Source: Sphaerolaimus hirsutus
Taxonomy: Eukaryota; Nematoda; Chromadorea; Monhysterida; Sphaerolaimidae
Length of the DNA: 64,000 bases
Direction: 5' to 3'
Assembly (NCBI GenBank): GCA_964036195.1
Contig: OZ038460.1
Span: 12,837,504 to 12,901,503, forward strand
The notes beneath the pieces are model-generated. The model did no database searches. It saw only the letters and a program-made list of their open reading frames with translations, and was not told where the DNA came from. The position numbers and the translations under genes are program-made. Positions 24,101-34,300 of this stretch are shown in pieces. The first letter of the stretch is position 1. The number at the start of each line of letters is the position of its first letter.

Positions 24101-27100
24101 GACCAAATAAAGCTATGCCTGGGCTGTGAAACGAAAAATACAAAATAAATTAGTTACGGCTCACCTGACGCCACACTGGGTGAGGCGTCATTAGCCTATG
24201 GCAGCGACAGCAGATACATAATGCAATTGTGATAAAAATAACACCCCCTCGAATAACTCCTCCTCCTTTAATAACCCCCCTTCAAAAGCTCTGACGAAAA
24301 TTTACTCCCCTGGGCTCTTACTCGAGGATATGCGGTATTGCCAAGTGCGTTTTAGTAATCGTCTGTTCACCGTGCGGTGCATCATCAACTCACTTTCGGT
24401 GTTGCAAGCGGTGTGCGGCGTGACGGCCATGGGCGACACCATTGGCAACCCGACGACGGGCTGCGCGTCGCGCTGCGAGTGCGTGTCCTTGTCGTCCTCG
24501 TCGTTACCTTCGTCGCTGCGTCCTTTCGAGGTGCCTGGCACACTGCCAGACTTTTTGGTTGGTTTCGGTAGCGCCGCGTCGACGGCCGCCTCTTTGGTTG
24601 GTTTCGGTAGCGCCGTGTCGACGGCCGCCTCTTTGGTTGCTGCTTTAGGTGGTGCCGCCGGTGCGGGCTTGTCCTTCGTTGGCGCCGCCGGTGCGGGCTT
24701 CCCTTTGGTTGTAGCTTTGACTGGTGCGGCCGGCTCTGGCTTCTCTTTGAATGGTGGCTTAGCTGGCGCTGCCACTATAGGCGCGTCTTTTGCTGGTGGA
24801 TTAGCTGGCGCTGCCACCATAGGCGCGTCTTTTGCCGGTGCCTTGACTGGTGTACCCAGCTCGGGCTTCTCTTTTAAAGGTGGCTTGGGTGCCGCCGCCG
24901 CACCACCCGCAAATGGCGCCTGTTGGTATGCCCATTGCCAGAACTTTGCGACTGCCCCTTCGGTTTGTGGTTGTACCGGCTGCGCTGGTTGCTGTGCTAC
25001 TGGTTGAGCGTGTGCCGCAGTGGGGTCGTTGGCCCGTCGCCAGAATATTACTGGAGATGCGTCGCCAGCTGCATGCAAAATTACGTGCGATGGAGTAAAC
25101 TGATTAAGTCATGTTTACTGATGGAATTTTAGGAGCCTGGCGCTAAGTTACGCCTCGCCAGCTATTATTGTCGCCATCTTGACGCCGTGAGTGTCAATTT
25201 CTTGTCGCATTTCCATCCCTACATAACAACAAAGACTCGAAATTAGCCAACGGGTTTGAGCTCGCGGCTCAGCATTCTTCTGCTTTCCAGCGGCGGGCGG
25301 TTTTTGCGGCGTCGCGGTCACAGTATCTTTGTTGCCAGCTGCCTTAATTCTGTAAGCGAGCGGCATATCGGCCTGGATCAAATCTGTTTCCTCGATGGCC
25401 GTCTGGTTCTCGGCTGACGTCGATCGCTGCTTGAGTTTAGCCTCAGTCGCTTTCCCCTTTCGCTGCCTCGTCCTGGGGCCAGTTCCGCAAGTGGAGTAGC
25501 GAAAGCGCAAACGGCAAAAGCGAAGTGAAATGGCAAGTAAATTGGCAAAAGCGAAGTAAAATGCAAATTCAAGTGAAAGAAAATGCGCCATTTTACTTTA
25601 CTTCGCTTCTGCCAATTTACTTGCCATTTCACTTCACTTTTGCCGCGTGCGCTTTCACTTCTTCACTTGCGGAACTGGCACCTGGTCACGGTGGCTTCCA
25701 CTGTGTGCGCTTCCACGCTGCCCGACGAGTCGCTGTCGTGTTTCTCACCCTTGTCGTCTGCCGCACCGCCTGCATTTGCGTCGTGCTGCATGTTGATTGG
25801 AAAGGAGATGGTCGGACAAAAGTACCAACTATACCTGCGTTGTCTGCATCCTTTTTCGGGGATCTAGCTGTTTTCTTTTCTGCTGTTTCATCAGGTGGCT
25901 GAAATGTCACAATTATCATCAAAATTTATGTTTGTGGATTGGTGATTACCTAAGAGCCAAGAACGTAAGAACCTACCACAGCTGGAACTGAAGCGCCTTC
26001 AACAGCCACAGCTCGATGCTCCCCTGCTGTCTGAAAACGTGCCAAACAATCAGTACCTAAAATACAACAAAGATGGTTATGCAAAGACTCCGGCATTTAT
26101 GGAAATTTTTTTTACGAATAGCAGTCATCTAATTGCTAGCCTCCTATGAAGTGTCTTGCAAAATGTCATAAATACAAACTTGTCAAATGTCATTTGCAAA
26201 ATCACAAAAGTTCAGTAATAAAATGTTTTCTTGTATTTTGATTGAGATTTTTCATGACTTTACACTTTACAGGGTTGACACTTTCATGACTACAATCTGT
26301 GGACTCATTTCCAGAGCATCATTAAAAGCATTTTGACAGTGCCTGGTTGCGTCCCGCGCCCCGTAAAATGCCATGTCAATTGTCAAACGCCATGCGAAGT
26401 GTCAACCAAAAAGAGGATTTTATAACTGAACTTTTGACATTGTAAATGCATGGAACTTGACACGTAAATTTACACTTAGGTATAGCATAGTGCGCACTGC
26501 GCCCTGCTATGCCCGACCTGTTTGAAACTGGTCTGCGTTGACCTGTCCACTTTGGCGGCGGGTTCACGCTGGGCAGAGGCGACGGCGGGAGGGATCGGCG
26601 CGATGGCAGTCTTGACATTCGCCACGCTCGTGTGCAACGTGACCAATGTGTCGTCAGTTGATTGCTGCGGTTTGTGGCGATAGTTCAATCGTGCTCATGT
26701 GGACAGAAAGTTGCCACTCAACCAGAGTTGGTTCGAGTCAAAGTAGTTTTAGTAGTTAACGAGGGGACACGGTCATGACACGCACATGGGCGTTGATTTT
26801 TGAACCCAACATTTTTTACCGAAAGCCATACCTACTTGATAAATATATGAGCTCTAAGAAATTCAATAACTCGAAATCCAATATGTAGGTACTTTGAATC
26901 CCCTCGACCATTGACATTTCCCTTATTATTTTGTGACTTGCCAAGAAAATGCCCACCAGGTGCCAATCCCAGACCCTGTAAAATTCCCTGTAAAATATCA
27001 AATGCAATGCAAAGTGTCAAAAGTACTGGAAAATGCCCTGCAAAATGGCAACTCGGTTTGACATTTGACAGCATTTGACATTCTACACGGCTTTTTACAG

Positions 27101-28016
27101 GGTCTGGGAGTGCCCCCAGGAACGCACCGTTCTCTGCAGGCTGTCGTCGGGACGTTTTATCTTGGCGCTTTTTGGTTTCGCCGCGGGCACAGGTGCCGGC
27201 GGCGGGTCGGCTGGCATTGGCAACTCTTTCGGCTGCTGCGACTTTCGCTTCGCACTGCATCTGGAATTCGAGCTACTTGGTGTATACTCAACGGACTGTA
27301 AAGTATGTGCAGAATCCTACCATAATTTAATGAATAAAATCTTGCGATAAATTTCGTAATCAATTGTTCCATGGTGTAGGTATTGAGTATTTAGTTGTTT
27401 GAAATTTCGATAATAATAAAAACACAAAAATACAGTACAATAATAAAAACAAAATATCATGATTAAAAACTGTATAATTTTTGCTTCATTATTCATGGTT
27501 CCATACTATTTAAGTGTGATATCCGCCGAGTATACATATACGCCTAATACTATTTGAAGCAATGATAGTGTGGTAGTAACCAGGGCGAAATTAAAGAGGC
27601 CAAAGCAATTTCCTTATCATTCATCGAATATCCTCGAATAAGTCCCCAGGAGAGATATTTTTGTCCAGGGTCAGCTAACATTGAGAGTTATTCCACGGGG
27701 GGAATTTTTCGAGGGGGGGGGCTTAATCGAAGAAATACGATATGTGCCAAGCTACGCACATGAAGCAAACGCATGAGGTCAGTATAGCTGTTGCGATCAT
27801 CATCAATGAAGCACCGAGATGAAGATCCACTGTCACTTGAGTTATCATTTTCTGGTACTCGTTGCCGCTGCAGCCGAGCAGCGGCGATGTAGTGGGAATT
27901 TTTTTTTTCTTAAATCTGTAAGATGTGTCAGTGCGGCCTCCGCGGCCATCGCGGCAGTTTATGAGCAGTTGGTACGTTGTTTTTGATTGTGCTGGTTTCT
28001 TAATAATTGAAGTCAC
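21161..28016 (-). CDS. Unrecognised disordered Lys/Pro/Ala-rich protein, 12 exons
   Basis: Exons from 5' to 3' on the minus strand: 28016-27760, 27295-27128, 26664-26518, 26030-25977, 25898-25835, 25769-25682, 25472-25252, 25068-24394, 23832-23688, 23554-23479, 22982-22871, 21234-21161. Every junction is GT-AG and phase-consistent. Exon 1 needs one extra base in its poly-A run (see separate entry); with it the protein is 693 residues. I do not recognise a family. Visible parts: a basic N-terminus, an acidic Ser-rich segment (PENDNSSDSGSSS), a repetitive PPxKEKPE / APxKPPAKDAP region at about 365-500, and two Tyr motifs (SYEDISGA near 565, TPYENIKPG near 620) that could be phosphotyrosine docking sites. 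The tail is basic (VKSKKKKGFGKFLARP). A scaffold or cytoskeletal adaptor role is only a guess. The last exon (23 residues) is the least certain. Two of its introns are introner-like elements. Confidence 0.65.
21508..22677. mobile_element. hAT-like element with amplified TTCGAAAA motif
   Basis: Tips TAACGATGGCC and GCCATCGTTA are flanked by a perfect 8-bp duplication CTCACACT (21500-21507 and 22678-22685). The outer ~200 bp on each side are tandem AAAATTCGAAAATTCG. No transposase. A GR-family element is nested inside. The whole lies in the last intron of the disordered-protein gene. Confidence 0.9.
21836..22197. mobile_element. GR-family element nested in the hAT element
   Basis: Bounded by ACCGTATTTCCTTGAAAT and CAAGGAAATACGGTA, with C-runs at left and a G-run at right. 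Its position inside 21508-22677 shows that it inserted later. Confidence 0.75.
23196..23438. mobile_element. GTTGGAAGCGTGCC-subfamily element
   Basis: GTATACTCAGCGGACATG to GGACTATAGG, with the GTTGGAAACGTGCC / GGCACGCTTACAGC inverted core. It lies in the intron between exons 10 and 11 of the disordered-protein gene. Confidence 0.65.
23555..23687 (-). mobile_element. Introner-like hairpin that is an entire intron (family A)
   Basis: On the minus strand the exon ends GACAG, the intron starts GTGCCAGTCCCAGACC and ends TCTGGGACTGCCCCCAG, and the next exon begins ACCTAAG. The 133-bp element is a hairpin built from GTAAAATGCCCTGTAAAATG and its inverse. Donor and acceptor are its two tips. Phase 2. 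Splicing joins YENISD to RPKQGPSD in an open frame. Confidence 0.85.
23934..24337. mobile_element. GR-family element in an intron
   Basis: Left end GCGTATATCCTCGAATAAG, right end CTCGAGGATATGCGGTA, C-run blocks inside. It lies between exons 8 and 9 of the disordered-protein gene. Confidence 0.7.
24394..25068 (-). CDS. Large repeat-bearing exon of the disordered-protein gene
   Basis: The longest exon (residues about 334-559). After the segment FWRRANDPTAAHAQPV come Gln/Pro repeats, FWQWAYQQAPF, then degenerate copies of AKPPFKEKPEPAAPVK and KEAAVDTALPKPT, and an acidic run DEGNDEDDKDTHS. The donor is chosen at GTGAGTTG (just after 24394), because the next exon joins in phase and the frame beyond it runs into a GR-family repeat before stopping. 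Confidence 0.7.
25473..25681 (-). mobile_element. Introner-like hairpin that is an entire intron (family B)
   Basis: On the minus strand the exon ends GTGACCAG, the intron starts GTGCCAGTTCCGCAAGTG and ends CTTGCGGAACTGGCCCCAG, and the next exon begins GACGAGGC. The 209-bp element folds on itself nearly throughout, with stems of GCAAAAGCGAAGTGAAATGG type. Its stem is unrelated to family A but the tips are alike. Phase 2, frame preserved (EATVT-R-TRQRKGKA). Confidence 0.85.
26960..27119 (+). repeat. Family A hairpin, complete GT...AG copy antisense to its host gene
   Basis: On the plus strand it reads CCAG, then GTGCCAATCCCAGACCCTGT through to GGTCTGGGAGTGCCCCCAG. It has all the features of the intronic copies, but it lies antisense within the intron between exons 2 and 3 of the minus-strand gene, so its tips cannot serve as that gene's splice sites. 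About 26150-26470, in the next intron, holds two more decayed copies. Confidence 0.75.
27282..27534. mobile_element. TATACTCGGCGG-family element whose tip forms an exon edge
   Basis: Ends GTATACTCAACGGACTGTAA and ATCCGCCGAGTATAC. On the minus strand the tip reads TTTACAG then TCCGTTGAGTATAC; the AG is the acceptor of exon 2 of the disordered-protein gene and the last 14 bases are coding (Ser-Val-Glu-Tyr-Thr). Confidence 0.7.
27626..27743. mobile_element. GR-family fragment
   Basis: ATATCCTCGAATAAGTCCCC at left and TCGAAGAAATACGATAT at right with G-runs between. A short or deleted copy in intron 1 of the disordered-protein gene. Confidence 0.6.
27760..28016 (-). CDS. First exon of the disordered-protein gene, with apparent 1-base homopolymer frameshift
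   Basis: The frame from the ATG at 28014-28016 (MTSIIKKPAQSKTT) and the coding-looking frame ending TDLMRLLH at the 27759 donor differ by one base. They meet in a run of ten A (plus-strand T, 27899-27908). One more A in the run would make a single 86-codon exon that joins exon 2 in phase 0. This is probably a sequencing or assembly indel. Alternatives are an allele-specific break or a short intron that I cannot place. Confidence 0.6.
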
Positions 28017-28361
28017 TCATTTACACGTGCGTATCCAAACGAAATTTATCGATAAAAATGAAAAATGAAAATTGTAGTCACTCGTATGTTGTGAACGTCT
28101 CAGTGGTATGAAACTCAAAATTGTGTTCAACGGCGCAAACTATATGGATAGCGTTGTGCTGCACGGAATAAAATCACAATGCGAACAACTTTAAATGTTT
28201 CCTGTATAATGCTTAACTCGTCTTGTCCGCATACACGTGTAAATTATCAACAGAAATATGTAGAGAATTATAACTTCGGGGACTACCGTATCCGACCGTT
28301 TCACCGTTCACGGTATTTGTTGCAGTGAATGTCTTCGGTGATTACTCCGGCGTAGAGTACG
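28017..28361. promoter_or_regulatory. Putative bidirectional promoter
   Basis: The 345 bp separate the first codons of the minus-strand disordered-protein gene and the plus-strand SUGP1-like gene. No transposon is visible here, unlike most neighbouring non-coding DNA, which suggests selective constraint. I see no clear TATA box. Confidence 0.4.
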
Positions 28362-31300
28362 ATGAATCAGTTCTCGAATGACGGGAGCTTCATGGACCAG
28401 TTCCAACGTGATCGTGAGTCTAATGCAATGCAACGTTACCGTCTGCTAGGTATTTGTGTTACTGTACTGTGGTCGTATTGCAGCCGGGTCCGGCCGTTCG
28501 GGCGCGGCAGCGCAGAGCCAGTCGCGCGGCGGCGCCGACAGTCGCAGGTGTGCTTCGTGCCGCGAACACTTAGCCACCAACACTAGAGCTTGCCCTCACG
28601 CCGTGTGTCCAAAGCCGTCGCAGTTCTCTCTCGGCCGCGCTCAACCAGCTGAGTCAGGTGGCCGCCGACGCTGAGCTGCACCGACAGCAACAGCGGCAGC
28701 AGGGGCGCGCCGCCGCCAAGCCCAAGATGTCCGTGGCGGCGGCGTTCGGCGACGACAGCGACGAGGAGCCGCCCGATCCCGCGCAGGCCAAGGGCGTCCG
28801 CATGCGGCACGGCAACGCCATGCCCGCGCTCAACGCGTCCGTTTTGCGAGCAATTTAATGCGATGATTTTTCCTATCAAGAGTCTTTATTGCACGCACAG
28901 TGTTGCATCGCCGCCGACGCCCGACAAAGGCACCAAAGTAGTGAAGACGTCTATCAAGCCGGTCGTGGGCGGATTCAAACCGATCGGAACGGCGCCGGTG
29001 GCCGCTGCCAGCCGTTGGGACACGGCCCCATTGGACAAGTACTTCAATGTGCATCCACACTCCGTCACACTTCACCCTATTTGAACATCATTTTGCAGCG
29101 TACCAACGCCAAACGACGAGCCATCACACGACTACCGAAACACCGCGCCGCCGTCAAGCGTGCTGCAGGGAGCCACAATGGCCGCGCGGCCGCTGTCGCC
29201 GCCGCGGCAGCCCAGCACCGGCCTGGATTACAAGTCCATATCCATGTACATGTTTCTGTCGGTAGTTATACCTTACATCTCCCTCTGCAGGTACCTAAGT
29301 GGCTCTGTTTCGAGCAGCCGAGGGGATGAGCGTCGTCCTAGACGCTCGTTCCGCGAGTCGCCAACTGCTGAGAGCGTTGAGACTTCGTCGTCAAGGTCCA
29401 AGAGGCGTCGCTTCACTGAAACACGTGCGTTTAAACGGGCTACGTTGATGTAGAGTATTAAATGTTTTGGTGATCTTCTCGGGAATTAGCTAAAAACTAT
29501 GAATTCCTTAATTATTTCATGATGTTAAATGGGTTCCGGGATACCAGTTACTAGGGATGGCCAGCGCTTTTTCAAGTGCTTTTTTAAAAAAACGCTGCTT
29601 TTAAAAAAAAGCGCATGGGTCCCAGCGCTTTAAAAAAAAAAGGAGTGCTGGCAAAATTTTTTGTACCTATGCACTATGTATTATGTAATTTTTTTTGCGC
29701 GCAAGCGCGCAATTTCACCGTTGCATTACCACTGGTGGTTGTTTTCATTGGTTTTGTGTATTTTTAGTGTCATTATTGCATGCTATCATATAATAATACG
29801 CCGTGATATGTAAGTGTAGTATATAATATCCAGCCAATGTGGTTCCACATACCTACAGTAGGAAACATCAGTCTCAATGTATTAGCGTTCTTTTCTAACA
29901 TTATTAAAGCACTATTTCATGCCTAATTTCATTTGAACTCACGACCATTTGACAAATAGCAATTTACATAACGAGTCAACATAAAAAGTGGATTTTTTTT
30001 TGCCAGAAAACCCCACTTATAATGTTATCCAATGGCTCCACAGCCATTCTATGACTATATATCGTCACAAGTACTGCCACTTGTCAATTATTTATGATAT
30101 ACCTGTATATGTTGACTTAGAACCAGTGGCGTAGCCAGGATTTTTGAGCGGGGCGGCGGATTGTTTACGGAGCCCGGCGAACGGGGGGGGCGGCGCCCCC
30201 CCCCCCTAAAATTTGACCCCTGTAGTAGGGAACTTGCGCCATTCGTAGGCGCCACGCCATGGTGTTGGCGCCATTCGTAGGCGCCGCGCCATGGCGTCAG
30301 ACCGCTGTATATGTATGTATTTTACATACATATACAGCGACATAGACACAATTGAGTGCATTTTCACACAGTTTGAGGCAACCGCGACCGGTGAAGTTGA
30401 AATGGCTGTAATTTGAAGCAAAAATGCGCGCTTGCGCGCAAAATTTTTGAAAATTGATCCAAAAATCGTTGCACGAGAACACATTTCCTTACATTTCTAT
30501 GGGCCACCCCGGAAGGGGGGGGGGCGGCCGCCCCCCCCCCCGCCCCCCCCTGGCTACGCCACTGCTTAGAACCATATTTGGGAGTTTTCTAGGTAATGTC
30601 TTGACATTTTTTTGAAAAAGACGAAAAAAGCGCGTTTTTTTAAAAAGGGCGCTTTAAAAAAAGCGGGCCCGTAAAAAAAAGCGCTTTTTATCCATCCCTA
30701 CCTACCTTTCCAAATTGTTCAAAAATATCCATCGATTCTCCTCATTTCTGTTCTCGCCGACGCTAGCTGAACCTGGCATTTTCGATTGCGCAGCACAAGA
30801 AACCGCCGATCGGAAGGTGGATGCCCATGTGGAAGAGAAAAAGCCCGCAGCAGTGGCCGCAGCTCAGCCAAAAAGTTCAGCGCATACAACGTCGCTACCA
30901 GCCGCGCCAATGAAGGCGGCATCGCCGGCGCTTCCAGTCGACGCGACACCGTTCCGCCCAACGAGCCCACCTGCGCCAGTCTCTGCGAGCGCGACTGCAA
31001 GCGGGCTGGACGAAGCAGAAGCGGAACTAGCCAAGCACCGGGCGACTATGCAGGCGTGTAGGGGTGGGCGGGGTTTTAACGTTTAAAAAACATTCAAAAA
31101 GCAATTTCGCATACATCTTACCATTGGTGTGGTTAGGGTTGGCCGATGTTTTTTTTTAAACGTTTTTAAAATAAAAAAAACGTTTTTTTTTAAAAAAAAA
31201 CATGACGTCCGAAATGTTTTTTTTTTTAAAAAAACATCGGCCGAAATTTTTAGTACTAAGCACTGGGTATTTTGCAAAATTTTTGCGCGCAAGCGCGCAA

Positions 31301-34300
31301 TTTCACACACAAATTGACATTGGTGGTTGTTTTCATTGGTTTTGTTGCATTTTTAGTATCAAAACATCCATTTCTATGTGCTACCATGGGTGAATAAGCC
31401 GACATATGTTGCTGTAATATATAATATTGAGGTAATGTGCTTCCATGTACCTCCACAGTGTGTAACTTCACTCCCAAAGTAACAACCTCCTTTTATAACC
31501 TTGTTTGATCACCATTTCGTGCCAAACTTTACCTGAAGTCTCGAACATTCGACTATAAGGCGATATACGAACGATATGTCGACGAAAAATGGATATTTTT
31601 GACACAAATCACCACTTATAATGCTATCCCATGGCTCCACAGCCATTATATGGTCATATTTAACATCACAGAGTATTGCCAGTGTCTGATATACCTATAT
31701 ATGTTGACACTAGGTCATATCTGGGAGCTTTTAAAAAAAAACGTTTTAAAAAAAAACAACGTTTTTTTTTTAAAAAAAACATCGAGTTAAAAAAAAACGT
31801 TTTTTTTCCAACCCTAGGTGTGGTTGCTTTCATTGGTTTTTCGGGCATTTTTAGTGTAAGAGCTTCCATTTGTTCATGCTATTGTGTAAAATAATAAGCC
31901 GTGGTAATATGTTATTGTAGTATAAAATATGCAGCCAATGTGCTCCCACATTTTTATACAGTGAAATATCACCGTCAATGTATTAGCCTCCTCTTTGGAC
32001 CTTATGTAAGCACTTTTCCAACCCACTTGATGGAAACTTCTCTTCACATTCCATAATGGAAAAACGATATTTTTGACAGAAATCACTACCTATAATTCTA
32101 TCCCATGGCTCCACGGCTATATTTCACATCACACAGTATATATTTATTTTATTTATTTCAGTACTGACACTGATATACCGGTATATGTTGACTCATTACA
32201 AATATTTGGGATAATAAAAAAACGTAATTTTTAACAATCATGGTCGTCAATTTTTCCACCCCAACAGGCGCGCGCGATTGCCCTGCGCGCCATCGAGAAG
32301 CTGAACAGGCAAATGGGCGTGTCGGCCGCGCCGCCGCCCGACGACCCCGACGAGCCCACCGACGAGCCCACCTGGGAGCACGTGAAGCGCGCCGAGGAGA
32401 TGAAGAAAACTGAGGATGATGCCAAGGCTGCTACTGGTGTGTCTGGGCTACGGTTATTCTCTCGTTAAATTTGGTTGCGGTTGAGACTAGCGTTTAGTAC
32501 GATCCCGAATTCCGAGATTTTGCGGTTCTGATTCCGAAACTCCAATCCCGATCCCGTATGTTTGAAAAGCTGACCCTGATCCCGAAAATTTGCTAATTCC
32601 AACCCGATCCTGATAAAATTTCCATAATCCCCATCCTGGAAAAATTTGTCAAATCACGTTTTTGCACTGGGAAATGTGAATACCTCCCAGTGTGCATACT
32701 GCATTCTCTTCTCCAGTCTTCTACTTATCTCGCATCCAAGTATATTTTTAAACCCTTTTTGTGAATAAAATTTGTGTTTTGTGTGAAAAAAACCCTGAAT
32801 ACTCGAACTGTCCAAACTCCTGGTCCCGATCTCTTACTCCCGAACCTGATCCCTTAAAGTTGATTGAGCAAGTTTAATCTACAGATCACCTATTAACGCA
32901 ACCCCCAGATCACCCCCAGAATTTGAACCCTCAAATCGTCTATCCTCACGTGCAGAACGTGTGCGCGGTCGGCACCACCTTGGCGACTTTATCCCAGCCG
33001 AAAAGCAGAAAAAGTTTGTGAAAAAGCTGCTGTCTGAGCGCGGCGTGGCCGTCGACGAGCAGGACGATGCGGTCGACGAGTCCATGTACGCCCAGAACAA
33101 ACTCAGCGAGGACAACAAAGGTGCGTTTTGGTCTTGGTTTCAGTGGCATGGGTTTACCACCTTTCAGGGGTCTCCAAGATTTTGGCCCTTGCGGGGGCTG
33201 GATAGATAGCAAATCGCTCCTCCGGAGGGATAGATAGCTGAAATTTTTTCTGGGGGGCACAATATATAGGCTTTTTCAAGGTTAAGAAGGCAGAATGGGG
33301 GAAAAAATCGCTAATAATCAGTTAAAAGTAGCCAAAAGTAGGTTCAAAATGGCTCAAAATAGGTATATAACCATGCATATAGCTGGAAAGCATGATTTTG
33401 AAGGTGAACAACTATAAAACGGTGCGAAAATTAGTGATTTTGAGCGAAAATTGGGGCAAAATTTCTCAAAAACCACTCCAGATAGATAGATAGCTGAGCG
33501 ATTTGGGAGGGGGGGGGTCTTTGGGGGTAGTAGCCAAAAATTTTGCCTCGGGATAGATAGATAGATAGCTGAGCGGCCTCCGGGATAGATAGATAGCTGG
33601 CCGATTTGGGGGGGGGGCAGCCCCCCCCCCTAGGAGACCCCTGCCACCTTTCAAGTTAGAGGAAACATTCATATCAAAGTTCTGGCACAATGCTGTAAAA
33701 TGCATTAGATTTCAGTGATGTTATGAGGCACGAATAGCAGGTTTTGATTTGAAAGAAGTTTCCACCGTGTGATTTAAAAAAATCCTAATTTTAAATATCG
33801 ATTGAAAAATTAAGTGTCATCCCAATAAACACTTCTGAATCAGGCGATTAAGCTTTTTCCAACGCAAAGCCGTAGCTGTTAACACTTAAATTAGCCTCCT
33901 CTGTGAGCAAATGTACACAACTACATAACTCTTCCACTTGCAGGTTTCCAAATGCTGCAAAAGTTGGGCTGGAACGCGGGCGCCGGTCTGGGCGCCCAGG
34001 GCCAGGGCATCACCGCGCCCGTGCCCGCAGGCCGATCTGACGGCGCGCCGCAAACCAGCGGTTTGGGATCCTCTAGGCATGACGAGATCACTGAGGAGGA
34101 TGACCTGTATGCTGCGTACAGGAAGAGAATGATGGTCGCGTACAGGCACAGGCCCAATCCTTTGGTTGGTTTGTGTGTTTGATTCAACATGTTGTGATTG
34201 CCGTAATCCCTCGACATACCCCAGGGGCCAGATTTACTACTCCCTACAGATTTGTAGGGCAGGGCGTACGCCCGACAGATTTTTTAAAGTTTAGCCGCAT

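Noticed and set aside
30206..30564. Frames in the G/C-run elements at 30.2, 35.0, 36.7 and 52.9 kb, repeating the same GRGGG or APMPMPVAPW peptides
   Set aside because: They are identical because they are copies of one non-coding hAT element; homopolymer length differences shift their frames.
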